DNA of 64,000 nucleotides from Bacteroidaceae bacterium (GCA_017559845.1 JAFYQQ010000060.1:1-64000); one strand, 5' to 3'. Shown: positions 44,162 through 53,404, counted from the stretch's first letter. The notes: generated from the letters alone by a model not told the origin. Numbers and translations are program-made.

Positions 44162-44169
44162 CAAAGATA
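44162..44169 (-). promoter_or_regulatory. -7 box TATCTTTG for the membrane protein gene
   Basis: Minus-strand TATCTTTG, 63 nt before the ATG at 44099. Confidence 0.55.
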
Positions 44170-44244
44170 GGAAAAATAATCCAGAAAACCTTGTTTTGGA
44201 TGGATATTTATGGGTTATTGGCTCTGTACAGAAACTGCCCCCCC

Positions 44245-45282
44245 TTATACCCACTTCTTTCCCCATATTTTATTCCCTATATCGCATAATTGTTTTAGAA
44301 TTGTTTTAGGAGGCAACTCCAGCAAGTCGAAATCCCTTACTCCGTAGTAGTATTCTGGCCATTCCCCCTCTGAAATTCTGTAATATAGCAAGTTAAACGA
44401 TGGAATATATTCGTTACCGCAGAATACAGCATTTTTTCCTGCTTTTTTATGTGAGAAGGGTTGCCTGTTTTCAAACGGCTCCCCATATTTTATCATGAAA
44501 TAATCGTCATCCCATGAATTTTTATCAACTAACCATAGGTTGTCTGCATGATGAAGATCTTTACTTGTGCCAACTTTGTCGATATTTCCTTTTTCTTGCG
44601 TTATTGATAAAAAATGAAGACAATAGAAGTCCGCTTCATCATCAAGGATATCTTCAATTGTCGGTTCGTAATGGATGGGATAATGACGTTTGAACACACA
44701 TGTTACAGGTGCCCCTCCAAAGGTTCCTTCCTTTCCAATCAGTTGCATATATACTTTAAAGTCGTTTCTGACAGTCAGACACAATATGCTTCCCTTTGTC
44801 ATGCGCTCTTTCTTGGGCTTTATGAAGTCCGCTTCATAACCTTCAGAAAGGCGTTCCATTATTTCTGCATAATTTTCTGTTTTAAGTTCGGAGTAATTTT
44901 CCAGGGGGCCGTCTGTTATCTCGTCATGCTTATGTTCTCTCTCGCTTGAACCGGCATTCCATACAAACCATCCGGACGGGTAATTTACTTTAAGATTGAA
45001 GTCATGTAACGATACTTTCACCTTGCCTTTACCCGTTATTTCCCAATACCCTTCTCTAATCCAATTATATAAGTACGTTTTAGTGAAAAATAACACTTTG
45101 TCGCGGATAATGGAGTCTATGCTTGGGCTTTCTTCTGTGGTGTAGACGGTTTCAAAGATTTGTATGATGTCTTGTTCTTTATTCCTGTCATATCCGATAT
45201 ATTGCAGGTAACGTTTGTGCGTTTTGTTGATTCTGGCACAAAGGATTATGCCCTCTTCATACCAAGTTGATGTCATTTGCAT
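44245..45282 (-). CDS. Tandem Imm26-like immunity-type protein
   Basis: A 345-residue cytoplasmic protein made of two related halves. Each opens with a short hydrophobic strand followed by a beta-rich domain: EEGIILCARINKTHKRYLQY (residue about 9) and TKGSILCLTVRNDFKVYMQL (about 166), both continuing with an isoleucine-rich ETVYTT/KRHYPI segment and an acidic SIDSII/TIEDIL turn. This is the pattern of the Imm26 immunity family. No toxin gene lies beside it. Base composition is distinctly AT-rich, suggesting transfer. An ATG two codons inside is equally possible as start. Confidence 0.5.
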   Translation of the reverse strand: MQMTSTWYEEGIILCARINKTHKRYLQYIGYDRNKEQDIIQIFETVYTTEESPSIDSIIRDKVLFFTKTYLYNWIREGYWEITGKGKVKVSLHDFNLKVNYPSGWFVWNAGSSEREHKHDEITDGPLENYSELKTENYAEIMERLSEGYEADFIKPKKERMTKGSILCLTVRNDFKVYMQLIGKEGTFGGAPVTCVFKRHYPIHYEPTIEDILDDEADFYCLHFLSITQEKGNIDKVGTSKDLHHADNLWLVDKNSWDDDYFMIKYGEPFENRQPFSHKKAGKNAVFCGNEYIPSFNLLYYRISEGEWPEYYYGVRDFDLLELPPKTILKQLCDIGNKIWGKKWV

Positions 45283-45307
45283 GATACTTTTGTTGTTGTT
45301 TATATCA

Positions 45308-45315
45308 CAAAAGTA
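45308..45315 (-). promoter_or_regulatory. -7 box TACTTTTG for the Imm26-like gene
   Basis: Minus-strand TACTTTTG, 26 nt before the ATG at 45282. Confidence 0.6.
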
Positions 45316-45439
45316 AGAAAAAAATGGTAATTGACGATGACTGTTTAGCGATTATTGAATCTCGTTTGTTTCAAGATGACATTTGTCTTTTCTCATAGTT
45401 GATAAAATTATTTTACAAAACCGTATCTTCGTGCAAAAC

Positions 45440-45534
45440 CAGTTGAAAAGTCGAAAATGCCCAGTTGGAAAAATATTATTTCCCAACTGGAAAATTATTT
45501 TTTCTCAGTTGGAAAGTCAAAATTTCGCAGTAGG
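45440..45534. repeat. Array B of five CAGTTGG-type boxes at 22-bp spacing
   Basis: CAGTTGa at 45440, CAGTTGG at 45462, inverse CAACTGG at 45484, CAGTTGG at 45506 and CAGTaGG at 45528. The spacing and the orientation pattern (+,+,-,+,+) are identical to array A at 20996. The remaining parts of the 45283-45878 interval hold the CAGAT-type pair (45768-45781) and a terminator, and no gene. Confidence 0.78.
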
Positions 45535-45807
45535 GCATTTGGGGATACCGTTTTAGGTTCGTTTTTGAACTATTTTAAGTGGATTTTGTTCATTTTGATA
45601 CCAATGTGTGATTTTCGAATAAAAGTAAAAATGTTTGACATTGGCCTTTGAACGATGGGCATTATGTTGCGAGTCTTGAGTTTTGAACAATAATACTTCT
45701 GAACTTATGTTCTTTTGTCGAAATCAAGCCCACGGCTCGCAACTTACGATTCAGAATAAATGCAGTCATCTGTCATATCTGTGTTATCAGCGTTCCATTG
45801 TATAATG

Positions 45808-45846
45808 AAAAAGGGGGCAAATCCGATTTGGACTTGCCCCTTTTTC
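45808..45846. terminator. Bidirectional terminator after ppiD-like gene
   Basis: AAAAAGGGGGCAA pairs with TTGCCCCTTTTT around a GATTT-containing loop, with A/T runs on both sides. It serves the minus-strand PpiD-like gene. Confidence 0.85.
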
Positions 45847-45878
45847 AAAGTTATAAAGGTGTGTGATGTGTGTCTTGA

Positions 45879-48032
45879 TTAGTAGAACAAGTAACGCTTG
45901 TCCTCTACATTTGCCTTCTGATACAGTTCGCTGGTGAAGGTGCTCAGCGCACGCATGTTCATCTGGGTGAGCTGCTGCATTTCCTTCTTCTCGTCGAACT
46001 TGGTTTCGTGGCTGTGCTGGCCAAGTACCTGGAAGGCGTAAACGCCACCCTTGCCCTCGATGCCGGCCTTGAAGTCGCCCTTCTTGGCGGTGCTTACGGC
46101 GCCACTCAGTGCGGGTTCGGTTGTGCCCACCTTAGAAACGAAGGTGTTGCTTCCGAAGGTAACGTGCTTGATGGTGTCGGTAACAGCACCAGCAATCTTG
46201 GCTGCGTCGGCCACAGACTTCACGTTTGCCATCTTCTCCATCAACAGGGCTGCCTTCTTCTCCTTCTGTACTTCGGTGGTGAGGAAAGTCTTCACCTGCT
46301 CGTCATTCCAGGGCAGATAACCCTTTTCGTTTACAGCGGTGAGGATAACAACCAGCATGTGGTCGTTGTCGCCACACTCATAGAGGGGAGAAACATCGCC
46401 AGTCTTGGTGTCTTCGTTGAATACCCAACGCAGAGCTTCGCTGGTGCGGCGTACATTAGCCACGTTGTGCTCGGCGCTGCTCATAGAATTGCGGGTCTGT
46501 ACGGTGTAACCGGCAGCCTGTGCGTTTGCTTCGATGTCCTCGGCCTTGGGATTGCCAGCCAGGAATGCGCTGAAGTCGTTGTAGGCCTTGCCATAGGTTT
46601 CCTTGCTGAAGTCGTATGTACGCTTGATGACTGCGGCATTGTACTTGTTGATGAAGTTCTTGCGGTCTGTTACCTGTGCAATGATTACACCCTGTCCGTC
46701 CAGTACGATCTTGTTGTATGAACCGGTGCTTGCGGTGGTAACGGTCTCAATGAACTTGCGGTTGTTCTCGTCCATCATCTGTCCTTCGTAGTCCTTGCCT
46801 GTAATCCAGTTCTTGGTGCCGGGCTGGTTGTACTTCTTGGCTATTGAGTCGAAGTGTGTGCCTGCCTGCAGAGCGGTCATGATGCTGTCTGCGGTCTTCT
46901 GTGCGGCTTCCATGTCCACACCGGGAACGGCAATCTGACGCAGTTCTACAGAGTCGGGAAGTTCTACCTTAGAGATCAGACGGATGATGTTGCAACTGTT
47001 GTCGGCGATGTTGTTGTAGGGGCCAACCTGTGCGCCAACCTTCAGTGTGTCGATAGCCTTAGCAATGTCAGAGGGGAATGCGTTGGCGCTGATGGGCAGT
47101 GCGCTGTAAGGAATCTTGCTGGCTGCCTCGCGAACGATCTTGGCTGCGTTGCCACCTTCGTTGAGTGCTTTTGCATAGCCTTCCATTTCTGCCTTGAGGG
47201 CATCCTTGTCGGCCTGGCTAGCCTTAACGGCAACGTCAATGTACTTGATGTCGCGGGTTTCCTGGTTGGTGCGGAAGATTTCCTTCATCTCTTCGTACTT
47301 GGCCTGGAGGTCTGCGTCTTCTACCTTCACTTCTTCGTCCTTCACGCTGGTGTAGGGAACGGCTGTCATGAGGATGTCGCTCTCAATGCTGCGGGCGTCA
47401 AAGTTCATCTTAGCTGCAATGGGGTTGCTCAGCATGGCGCCGGTGAGCAGGTTCTGGAACTTCTCTGCCAATGTCTGGTGGCGCAGGCTCTTTTCAATGA
47501 ACTGCCAGTAGTTGTACATGTTTACATACTGTTCCTTGCTCTCAGCGGGGATGTCCATGTTGTTGACAACCTCGTTGTACTGGGTGAGGAACTGCTTCAG
47601 CGCGTTGGCGTCGAATGTGCCCTGCTGGGTGCGGAAGGGAGTCTGTGCCAGCAGAGGGCTCTTTCCGGTGCTGATGATGTTCTGCAATTCAGCGTCGGTA
47701 ACGGTGAGACCCAACTTTTCTGCCTCGTGCTCAATGAGCTTCTGGTTTACATAAGTCTGCCAAACCTGGTCGCGGAGCATGGTGAGCTGGTCGTCGGTCA
47801 GTGAAGTCATTCCACTGGTGAACTTTACCACGCTGGTGTACTCTTCTACCAACTTGCTGTACTCTTGGATGTTGATACTTTCGCCATACACTTCACCAAT
47901 TCGCTGACGGCTCTCGTTCTGTGAGTAAGAGAGCGAACGTACAAACTCTTCGGCGATGAAGGCGAACAGGGCCAATCCCACCACTGCGATGAGGACCTTG
48001 CCCTTGCTTCTGATTGTTTGTAATGCTGCCAT
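45879..48032 (-). CDS. PpiD/SurA-type periplasmic peptidyl-prolyl isomerase
   Basis: A 717-residue membrane-anchored chaperone. The N terminus has one TM helix (KVLIAVVGLALFAFIAEEFV), then a SurA-N/PpiD helical domain (LTMLRDQVWQTYVNQKLIEH, EKLGLTVTDAELQNII). The middle and C terminus contain parvulin-like modules (DSVELRQIAVPGVDMEAAQK, KTADSIMTALQAGTHFDSIA). It assists folding of secreted and outer-membrane proteins at the SecYEG exit. It follows the CNNM gene by 93 bp and has its own -7 box. Confidence 0.85.
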   Translation of the reverse strand: MAALQTIRSKGKVLIAVVGLALFAFIAEEFVRSLSYSQNESRQRIGEVYGESINIQEYSKLVEEYTSVVKFTSGMTSLTDDQLTMLRDQVWQTYVNQKLIEHEAEKLGLTVTDAELQNIISTGKSPLLAQTPFRTQQGTFDANALKQFLTQYNEVVNNMDIPAESKEQYVNMYNYWQFIEKSLRHQTLAEKFQNLLTGAMLSNPIAAKMNFDARSIESDILMTAVPYTSVKDEEVKVEDADLQAKYEEMKEIFRTNQETRDIKYIDVAVKASQADKDALKAEMEGYAKALNEGGNAAKIVREAASKIPYSALPISANAFPSDIAKAIDTLKVGAQVGPYNNIADNSCNIIRLISKVELPDSVELRQIAVPGVDMEAAQKTADSIMTALQAGTHFDSIAKKYNQPGTKNWITGKDYEGQMMDENNRKFIETVTTASTGSYNKIVLDGQGVIIAQVTDRKNFINKYNAAVIKRTYDFSKETYGKAYNDFSAFLAGNPKAEDIEANAQAAGYTVQTRNSMSSAEHNVANVRRTSEALRWVFNEDTKTGDVSPLYECGDNDHMLVVILTAVNEKGYLPWNDEQVKTFLTTEVQKEKKAALLMEKMANVKSVADAAKIAGAVTDTIKHVTFGSNTFVSKVGTTEPALSGAVSTAKKGDFKAGIEGKGGVYAFQVLGQHSHETKFDEKKEMQQLTQMNMRALSTFTSELYQKANVEDKRYLFY

Positions 48033-48072
48033 TTTTTATGATTTATTAATTATTATTTTCATTAAAAGCGCA

Positions 48073-48080
48073 CAAAGATA
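48073..48080 (-). promoter_or_regulatory. -7 box TATCTTTG for the PpiD-like gene
   Basis: Minus-strand TATCTTTG, 41 nt before the ATG at 48032. Confidence 0.6.
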
Positions 48081-48125
48081 GACAATTTTTCTCAGATTAC
48101 ACCTATTTATATAATAAAAAGTGGT

Positions 48126-49418
48126 CTAAACGAGCACTTTGAGTCTGACAAGCTCTATCTTAGTGGTGGTTTTCTGGATAATCTTGAATTCCCACTGCCC
48201 GAACTTGACCACTTCGTTCAGTTTAGGGAAACTCTGGTATTCGTGCAGAATCAGTCCGCCGACGGTGAGATATTCGTCACTCTCTGGCAGTTCAAGGCCC
48301 AGAATTTCGTTGGCTTTGGCGATTTCAAGTCGGGCTGAAATCAGATACTCGCCGTTGTCCAGTTGCTTGGCGGTGTAGTTTACGTTGTCGTGCTCATCCT
48401 CAATGTCTCCGAAAATCTCTTCCACAAGGTCTTCCAAGGTGACGATTCCGCTTGTGCCACCAAACTCGTCCACCACCACGGCGAGTGATTTCTTCTGGCT
48501 GATGAGGGCATGCATGAGTTTCTGGGCATTCATGGTTTCCGGGACGAATGGCGCTTCCCTGATATACTTGGTCCAGTCTTCTCCGGCTTGCAGACGGAAC
48601 ATTTCGGAAGAATGAATGTAGCCCTTAATGTTGTCAATGTCTTCGTGGTAGACCATTATCTTCGAATGGCCGGTTTCCACAAATTGGTTCTTAAGTTCGC
48701 CCAGTGGTGTCTGGTCATCCACAGCCTCGACTTCGGTACGGGGAACAATGCAGTCGCGCACCTTCACACTGCTGAAATCGAGCGCATTCTGGAAAATCTT
48801 GATTTCGTCTTCAATGTCCTTTTCATCCTCAATGTTGTCAATGTTGCTCTGTATCAGATAGTCGAGGTCTACCTTGGTGAAAATCCTTTCTTGGGCTTGA
48901 CTTTTCACTTTCATGCCAAGAAGAGCGAGGATGCCCTTGCTGAGCGCACTGGTAAACTTGCTTATGGGCCACAATATAATGTAGATTAGGAATGTGGGGA
49001 TGCTGAAGATATTTAGCATCCGATTGGGGTTCAATCGGAAAAGAGTCTTGGGGAGGAACTCTCCGGTTATCAATACGATAAGTGTACTGATGCCGGTTTG
49101 GGCAATCAGACAGACAATCTCATTGACTCCGTTAGAAGACGGTTCCATCAGTCCGAGGGGCCTGAGCAGCAGGGTGTCGATTATCTGTGCCATCAGTATA
49201 CCATAGATGACAAGCGCAATGTTGTTGCCCACCAGCAAAGTGGAGATGAAATGGTTGGGATGGCGGTAAAAAATGTCGATGATGCGAGCGGTGATGCCCT
49301 GTTCTTCGCGATCCATCTCGAATCGGAGTTTGCTGCTCGTGACAAACGCGATTTCCATTCCGGAAAAGAGTGCCGAGAAGAGCAGTACGATAGCGGTCTC
49401 TATAAAAAGGGTGTTCAT
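48126..49418 (-). CDS. CNNM/CorC-family transporter-associated protein with CBS pair
   Basis: A 430-residue membrane protein with an N-terminal CNNM (DUF21) domain of four hydrophobic segments (FIETAIVLLFSALFSGMEIA, PNHFISTLLVGNNIALVIYG, LIVLITGEFLPKTLFR), two CBS domains (SSVKVRDCIVPRTEVEAVDD and MHALISQKKSLAVVVDEFGG with TSGIVTLEDLVEEIFGDIED) and a C-terminal CorC_HlyC domain (LISARLEIAKANEILGLEL). Family members export Mg/Co or sodium. The ATG overlaps the LptC-like stop by 4 nt. Confidence 0.9.
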   Translation of the reverse strand: MNTLFIETAIVLLFSALFSGMEIAFVTSSKLRFEMDREEQGITARIIDIFYRHPNHFISTLLVGNNIALVIYGILMAQIIDTLLLRPLGLMEPSSNGVNEIVCLIAQTGISTLIVLITGEFLPKTLFRLNPNRMLNIFSIPTFLIYIILWPISKFTSALSKGILALLGMKVKSQAQERIFTKVDLDYLIQSNIDNIEDEKDIEDEIKIFQNALDFSSVKVRDCIVPRTEVEAVDDQTPLGELKNQFVETGHSKIMVYHEDIDNIKGYIHSSEMFRLQAGEDWTKYIREAPFVPETMNAQKLMHALISQKKSLAVVVDEFGGTSGIVTLEDLVEEIFGDIEDEHDNVNYTAKQLDNGEYLISARLEIAKANEILGLELPESDEYLTVGGLILHEYQSFPKLNEVVKFGQWEFKIIQKTTTKIELVRLKVLV

Positions 49419-50050
49419 TGTTCTGTTGGGTTTGTGGCGTTCTGGACCGTGTCAGCCGGCATGCTTTGGTTTTGGGTGTCGCTCACGGGGAACGCTCCCG
49501 AACTGTTGGTGATCCAATAGCGGGTCATGGTCTCGTTGCTGCGGAATTCATTGCCTTGCAACTCTCTTTCGGGCGTGATGATGCGGATGAACTTGTGGCT
49601 CCACATTTCATGCAAATCCATATCCCAGAACAGTTCTTCGGTCTTGAAGACTTCGTTTTTAGTGTTGCGGATGACCACACGACCTCTCAACTCCCACATC
49701 TTCTGGTTGTGCAGATAGGCGGTGTCGGCCTGGACATAGAGGTCTACATGAAAGTTCTCGTCGAAACGTTCCATGAGCAATCCTTTCTTGAACTTCCAGG
49801 TGCTGGGGCCGTTGTTGTTTTTTCCACTTGTATAGATGTCCCATTCCTCGGCAACCATGTGATAGCGCATCACTCCGGAGTCGGAAATGAGGGTGTTGAT
49901 GCCTCTTGAATGCATGAAGGGCAGGGAGTCTTCGGCATGGACAGAGGCAGCGGGGTGTTCCACTTCTCCGCTACAGGAAAAAAGGGATGCGCACCAGAGT
50001 GCCAATGTACATGCCGCAATGGCAAGTTTGTATGACGGGCGTTTGTTCAC
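49415..50050 (-). CDS. lptC: LptC-like LPS export lipoprotein
   Basis: A 211-residue protein with signal peptide and lipobox (LFSC). The mature part shows the LptC-type beta-jellyroll pattern: SDSGVMRYHMVAEEWDIYTS, NFHVDLYVQADTAYLHNQKM, WELRGRVVIRNTKNEVFKTE, EELFWDMD, ELQGNEFRSNETMTRY. LptC binds LPS in the periplasm for transfer to LptA. It lies 1 bp after the outer-membrane protein gene and overlaps the CNNM gene, so it is in the middle of a tight operon. The symbol is assigned by domain and context. Confidence 0.82.
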   Translation of the reverse strand: MNKRPSYKLAIAACTLALWCASLFSCSGEVEHPAASVHAEDSLPFMHSRGINTLISDSGVMRYHMVAEEWDIYTSGKNNNGPSTWKFKKGLLMERFDENFHVDLYVQADTAYLHNQKMWELRGRVVIRNTKNEVFKTEELFWDMDLHEMWSHKFIRIITPERELQGNEFRSNETMTRYWITNSSGAFPVSDTQNQSMPADTVQNATNPTEQ

Positions 50051-50051
50051 G

Positions 50052-51371
50052 TTATCTGATCTTGAATTTCATGAACCACGATTCGGCAAAAGTGACTCCG
50101 AGGCTGACCAGGAAGTAATCTTCCGTAATCATGCCGCTTGCTTTGGGGGCGCGGCGTAACCATTGCAGGGAAATGTTGGCCATGGGACCTCGGTTGATGC
50201 TGTTGCTGATGGGGAGTCCCACACCGGCAGTGATGCCGTATTCGCTTGGGCCGTCATGTCCGTTTACTTTCAGGTAAGGGGTGGAGTAGTGTGCACCGAA
50301 ACGGTAATGTACGCGGTTAAAGAAACCATTGCTGAGCGGGTCGGGGATGTATTGTGCTCCGGCAGAAATCTTACTTCGGTTCATGTAGCCTCCTTCCTTA
50401 GCGGTATAGGAAAGCCCTCCTTCTGTACTCATTTGCGGGGTTTTGCAGTTGCCCCATTTCTCATAAGTGTAGTCTGCGGCAACCAATAGTCTTCCGCTGT
50501 GTTCCCAAGCCAGACCGCCTCCCATGGTATAGGGCAGGTCAAAGGCGTTCTTGACCACAATGTTGATGCTGTCGCCCACGGTGTTATAGCGAACCAGTGA
50601 GGCGTCTCCCTTGATGTTGTGCCCCAGGCTGGCGGTTGCGCCCACGGTCAGTCTGTTCTGCTGGTCAATGATGATGGGGTACTGTACTCCAAGGTCTATC
50701 TTGTATGTTCTGATTTCCGCATCGTGTGTGGAGTTCAGACCGCTATAGTTAGAACTGACGGTCCCGTTCTCATCGAAAGTCTGTGACAGATTATGTGTGT
50801 AGTTGCCCCATACATAATTGATATTGGCACCGATGGAAAGGTCGGCAAAGGGGTTCCAACCCACGCCCATATAAATTTGGTGGAGCCCACCCTCACCACT
50901 GTATGAACTATGGCTGGTGATGGCTTGGGTGGAAGAGAAGTCGTTGGTTACCTTCTGGCTTGTGGCAAAGGAATAGCCGATGGTGGTGTAGGGTAGCATT
51001 CCTATTGAAAAACCCAATCCCTTGCGCAAGCGGAATCCCGCATTTACATAGTCAAAAGAACAGTTGTTAGCCCTGATGCGTGCCTCGCCACTCTTGAGAC
51101 GGCCGGTAGACATGGTCATTCCGGCGTCGATAATCATGGTGAGGGAATCGATGGCCGAATACGAGGCAGGGTTGCTGGTGTTTACGCGGTTGCTTATGCG
51201 TATGGCCTTGCCCACGCCACCCATGGCCTTGTTGAAACTTGTAGACTGGTCGTTAATGGTTCCCAGCCCGAAGCGCGAATAGGATGAGTTGCTTCCGTTG
51301 TTTTGTGCCGAAACTTGCGCAAAAGCCAGGGCGGCCAGAAGCAGGGCGGCGATGTGTCTATTTTTTGTCAT
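50052..51371 (-). CDS. Conserved outer-membrane barrel protein (FadL/OmpP1-like)
   Basis: A 439-residue protein with signal peptide ending VSAQ. The mature protein opens SSYSRFGLGTINDQSTSFNK AMGG, a motif of a Bacteroidota outer-membrane family distantly like FadL/OmpP1 transporters; long runs of amphipathic beta strands follow (LTVGATASLGHNIKGDASLV, SKISAGAQYIPDPLS) and the C terminus is aromatic/basic (WFMKFKIR). The ligand is unknown. Its start overlaps coaX by 14 bp; in this order its neighbours are commonly coaX and lptC. Confidence 0.78.
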   Translation of the reverse strand: MTKNRHIAALLLAALAFAQVSAQNNGSNSSYSRFGLGTINDQSTSFNKAMGGVGKAIRISNRVNTSNPASYSAIDSLTMIIDAGMTMSTGRLKSGEARIRANNCSFDYVNAGFRLRKGLGFSIGMLPYTTIGYSFATSQKVTNDFSSTQAITSHSSYSGEGGLHQIYMGVGWNPFADLSIGANINYVWGNYTHNLSQTFDENGTVSSNYSGLNSTHDAEIRTYKIDLGVQYPIIIDQQNRLTVGATASLGHNIKGDASLVRYNTVGDSINIVVKNAFDLPYTMGGGLAWEHSGRLLVAADYTYEKWGNCKTPQMSTEGGLSYTAKEGGYMNRSKISAGAQYIPDPLSNGFFNRVHYRFGAHYSTPYLKVNGHDGPSEYGITAGVGLPISNSINRGPMANISLQWLRRAPKASGMITEDYFLVSLGVTFAESWFMKFKIR

Positions 51372-52089
51372 GATTGTAATCCAATATCTTGTTTAGTCCT
51401 CGGGGGACAATGAATTTGTCTGCAAAAATGATACTTTTAATTGTGGCGTCGAAATTGATTTTGTCTCCCCCAGTCAGGAAGACCAACAACTTGGGATATT
51501 TGCTTCGCATGGAGCGGATGTACCCTTCAATCTCATATTTCATGCCGCGCAACACACCGGACCGAATGGCGGTTTCGGTGTCGTAACCCATTCCCGGCAC
51601 ATTGCCTTCTGCCGAGACCAATGGAAGCTTGGCCGTAAACTCGTTCAGTGCGCGAAGGCGCATCTGCATGCCCGGCGCAATATTGCCGCCCCAATAGTTT
51701 CCTTTGGCATCAATCACTTCGTATGTGATGCATGTACCCGCATCAATGATGAGCAGGTCTTTTCCCGGCTTGAGCGAACGGGCTCCCACGGCGGCCGCAA
51801 GGCGGTCTGCGCCCAATGTCTTGGGACTGCGGTAGCGGTTGGTGATGGGTACTGGCGTCTCGTGTGAAAAATGAAGAATAGGAATATGCAAATTGCGGAG
51901 CTGCTCTTCGGCTTCTGCCGTCAGTTCCTTTACTGTTCCCACAATGCCGTGGGTGAAGGCATATTTTGCGGCAAATGCTCCCAGCGCCGACAGAGAGTCG
52001 TTGCTGGTGCGGATTTCCTCGATGGGCTCGTCTCCGTCAAAGGCGACAAGTTTCGCCACAGTGTTGCCGATGTCTATTATCAATTTCAC
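51358..52089 (-). CDS. coaX: Type III pantothenate kinase
   Basis: A 243-residue enzyme catalysing the first step of coenzyme A synthesis. ASKHA-fold motifs are LIIDIGNTVAKLVAFDG at the N terminus, TLGADRLAAAVGA, LIIDAGTCITYEVIDAKG and ISPGM-type GNIAPGMQMRLRALNEFTA, then VFLTGGDKINFD. The start codon is GTG, chosen because it begins the conserved MKLIIDIGN and lies 5 nt after a TAACTTTG box. First gene of coaX-OMP-lptC-CNNM. Confidence 0.93.
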   Translation of the reverse strand: MKLIIDIGNTVAKLVAFDGDEPIEEIRTSNDSLSALGAFAAKYAFTHGIVGTVKELTAEAEEQLRNLHIPILHFSHETPVPITNRYRSPKTLGADRLAAAVGARSLKPGKDLLIIDAGTCITYEVIDAKGNYWGGNIAPGMQMRLRALNEFTAKLPLVSAEGNVPGMGYDTETAIRSGVLRGMKYEIEGYIRSMRSKYPKLLVFLTGGDKINFDATIKSIIFADKFIVPRGLNKILDYNHDKK

Positions 52090-52093
52090 GCTG

Positions 52094-52101
52094 CAAAGTT
52101 A
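52094..52101 (-). promoter_or_regulatory. -7 box TAACTTTG for coaX
   Basis: Minus-strand TAACTTTGC, with the GTG start only 5 nt from the box; leaderless transcript predicted. Confidence 0.6.
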
Positions 52102-52196
52102 CAATAATATGTTGAATTTTAAAAGATGATGCCTTAAAGAATAGCATATCAGACAAAAAACTAATGCTTATGGGAGCCTTTTACGGCGAAAAGTTG

Positions 52197-52204
52197 TACC
52201 TTTG
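52197..52204 (+). promoter_or_regulatory. -7 box TACCTTTG for the Lnb-like gene
   Basis: TACCTTTGC with the ATG at 52211, 6 nt after the box; near-leaderless. Confidence 0.65.
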
Positions 52205-52210
52205 CGGCCG

Positions 52211-53404
52211 ATGAAACGTTTTTTATTGTTTTTATACCTTATAATTTGTGCATTCCGGATGTCGGCTCAGACATTGGATTCCATACGGGTCAGTCTGATT
52301 ACCTGTTCGCCAGGCAAGGAAGTGTACCAGTTGTATGGACACACTGCCCTGCGCTGTGAAAACTTCACCCAAAAGCAGGATGTGGTGTTCAACTACGGCA
52401 TATTCTCTTTCCGCCAGCCTCATTTTGTCTGGCGCTTTGTGCGTGGGGAATGTGACTATATGGTTATGGGAATCGACTGGAAGTATTTCCCCTTGGATTA
52501 TGAAGAGCGCGGTTCGGGCATTGTGGCACAGGAACTGAATCTGACCAGATTGGAGGCTAATGTTCTCTATGCCGGCCTGATGGCAAACTGCCTGCCTGAG
52601 AATTGCGAATATAGATACAATTTTCTTTACAATAACTGTACCACAAAGGTGCGCGATATGATAGAGAAAGCCGTTATGGGGCGTATCGCTTATCCGCAGT
52701 TGGAAGAGAAGAAAACATACCGTCAGATTTTGCATGAATACACCAGGGAAGATTTATGGGCTGCCGAGGGAAATGATTTTCTCTTGGGAGGGAGTGTAGA
52801 TACTGTCCTTTCTGACCGTGCCGCCATGTTCGCTCCGGAATACATGCAATGGTTTGCCGAGGGAGCGCAGATTTATGCCGACGACGGCTCGCTCAGACCT
52901 TTGGTGAAGAATACGGAAATTATTTTACAAGAAAGGTTGTCGGATTTAGACGAAAATTCCTCTCCAAGTTACCAGAAATATCTCTATGCCCCGCTGTCAG
53001 TGGCCTGCCTTTTCCTTCTGTTCTGTGTGTTGGTTGTCCTTTTGGAGAAAGCGATTCGCAGGATGATATGGATTTGGGATGTCGTGCTGTTGCTGGCGCA
53101 AGGCGTAGTGGGTTGTATTTTGGCTTTTATGTTCCTTTTTTCGGAACATCCGGCAGTGGATTCCAACTGGCTTCTCTGGCCTTTCTCTCCTTTGGCTCTT
53201 TTTGCCATCCCAAACGTGGTTTTGGCTGCAATAAAACGCAGACGTACCTTCTGGCATGCATTCCATTTGGCTTATTTGACCTTTTTTATAATATTTAGTC
53301 ACTGGATACCACAAGATTTCGGACAAATTGTCGTACCTTTGGCACTGGCTTTGCTTACAAGGCCCGTTAGTTACCAAATTTACTATAAAAGAAACAGATT
53401 GTGA
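52211..53404 (+). CDS. Lnb-like (DUF4105) lipoprotein N-acyltransferase candidate
   Basis: About 397 residues. Signal peptide MKRFLLFLYLIICAFRMSA, then the DUF4105/Lnb N-terminal papain-like domain: ITCSPGKEVYQLYGHTALRC (conserved His) and YRYNFLYNNCTTKVRDMIEK (conserved Cys), followed by several C-terminal TM helices (LSVACLFLLFCVLVVLLEKA, WDVVLLLAQGVVGCILAFMF). The Lnb family has been described as the Bacteroides enzyme adding the third acyl chain to lipoproteins. It overlaps the next gene by 4 nt (GTGA). An in-frame TTG at 52202 lies inside the -7 box and is unlikely. Confidence 0.82.
   Translation: MKRFLLFLYLIICAFRMSAQTLDSIRVSLITCSPGKEVYQLYGHTALRCENFTQKQDVVFNYGIFSFRQPHFVWRFVRGECDYMVMGIDWKYFPLDYEERGSGIVAQELNLTRLEANVLYAGLMANCLPENCEYRYNFLYNNCTTKVRDMIEKAVMGRIAYPQLEEKKTYRQILHEYTREDLWAAEGNDFLLGGSVDTVLSDRAAMFAPEYMQWFAEGAQIYADDGSLRPLVKNTEIILQERLSDLDENSSPSYQKYLYAPLSVACLFLLFCVLVVLLEKAIRRMIWIWDVVLLLAQGVVGCILAFMFLFSEHPAVDSNWLLWPFSPLALFAIPNVVLAAIKRRRTFWHAFHLAYLTFFIIFSHWIPQDFGQIVVPLALALLTRPVSYQIYYKRNRL

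Noticed and set aside
45457..45651. Plus-strand 64-codon ORF over array B
   Set aside because: It overlaps the 22-bp box array, has no promoter or ribosome site, and the related array A does not keep the same reading frame.
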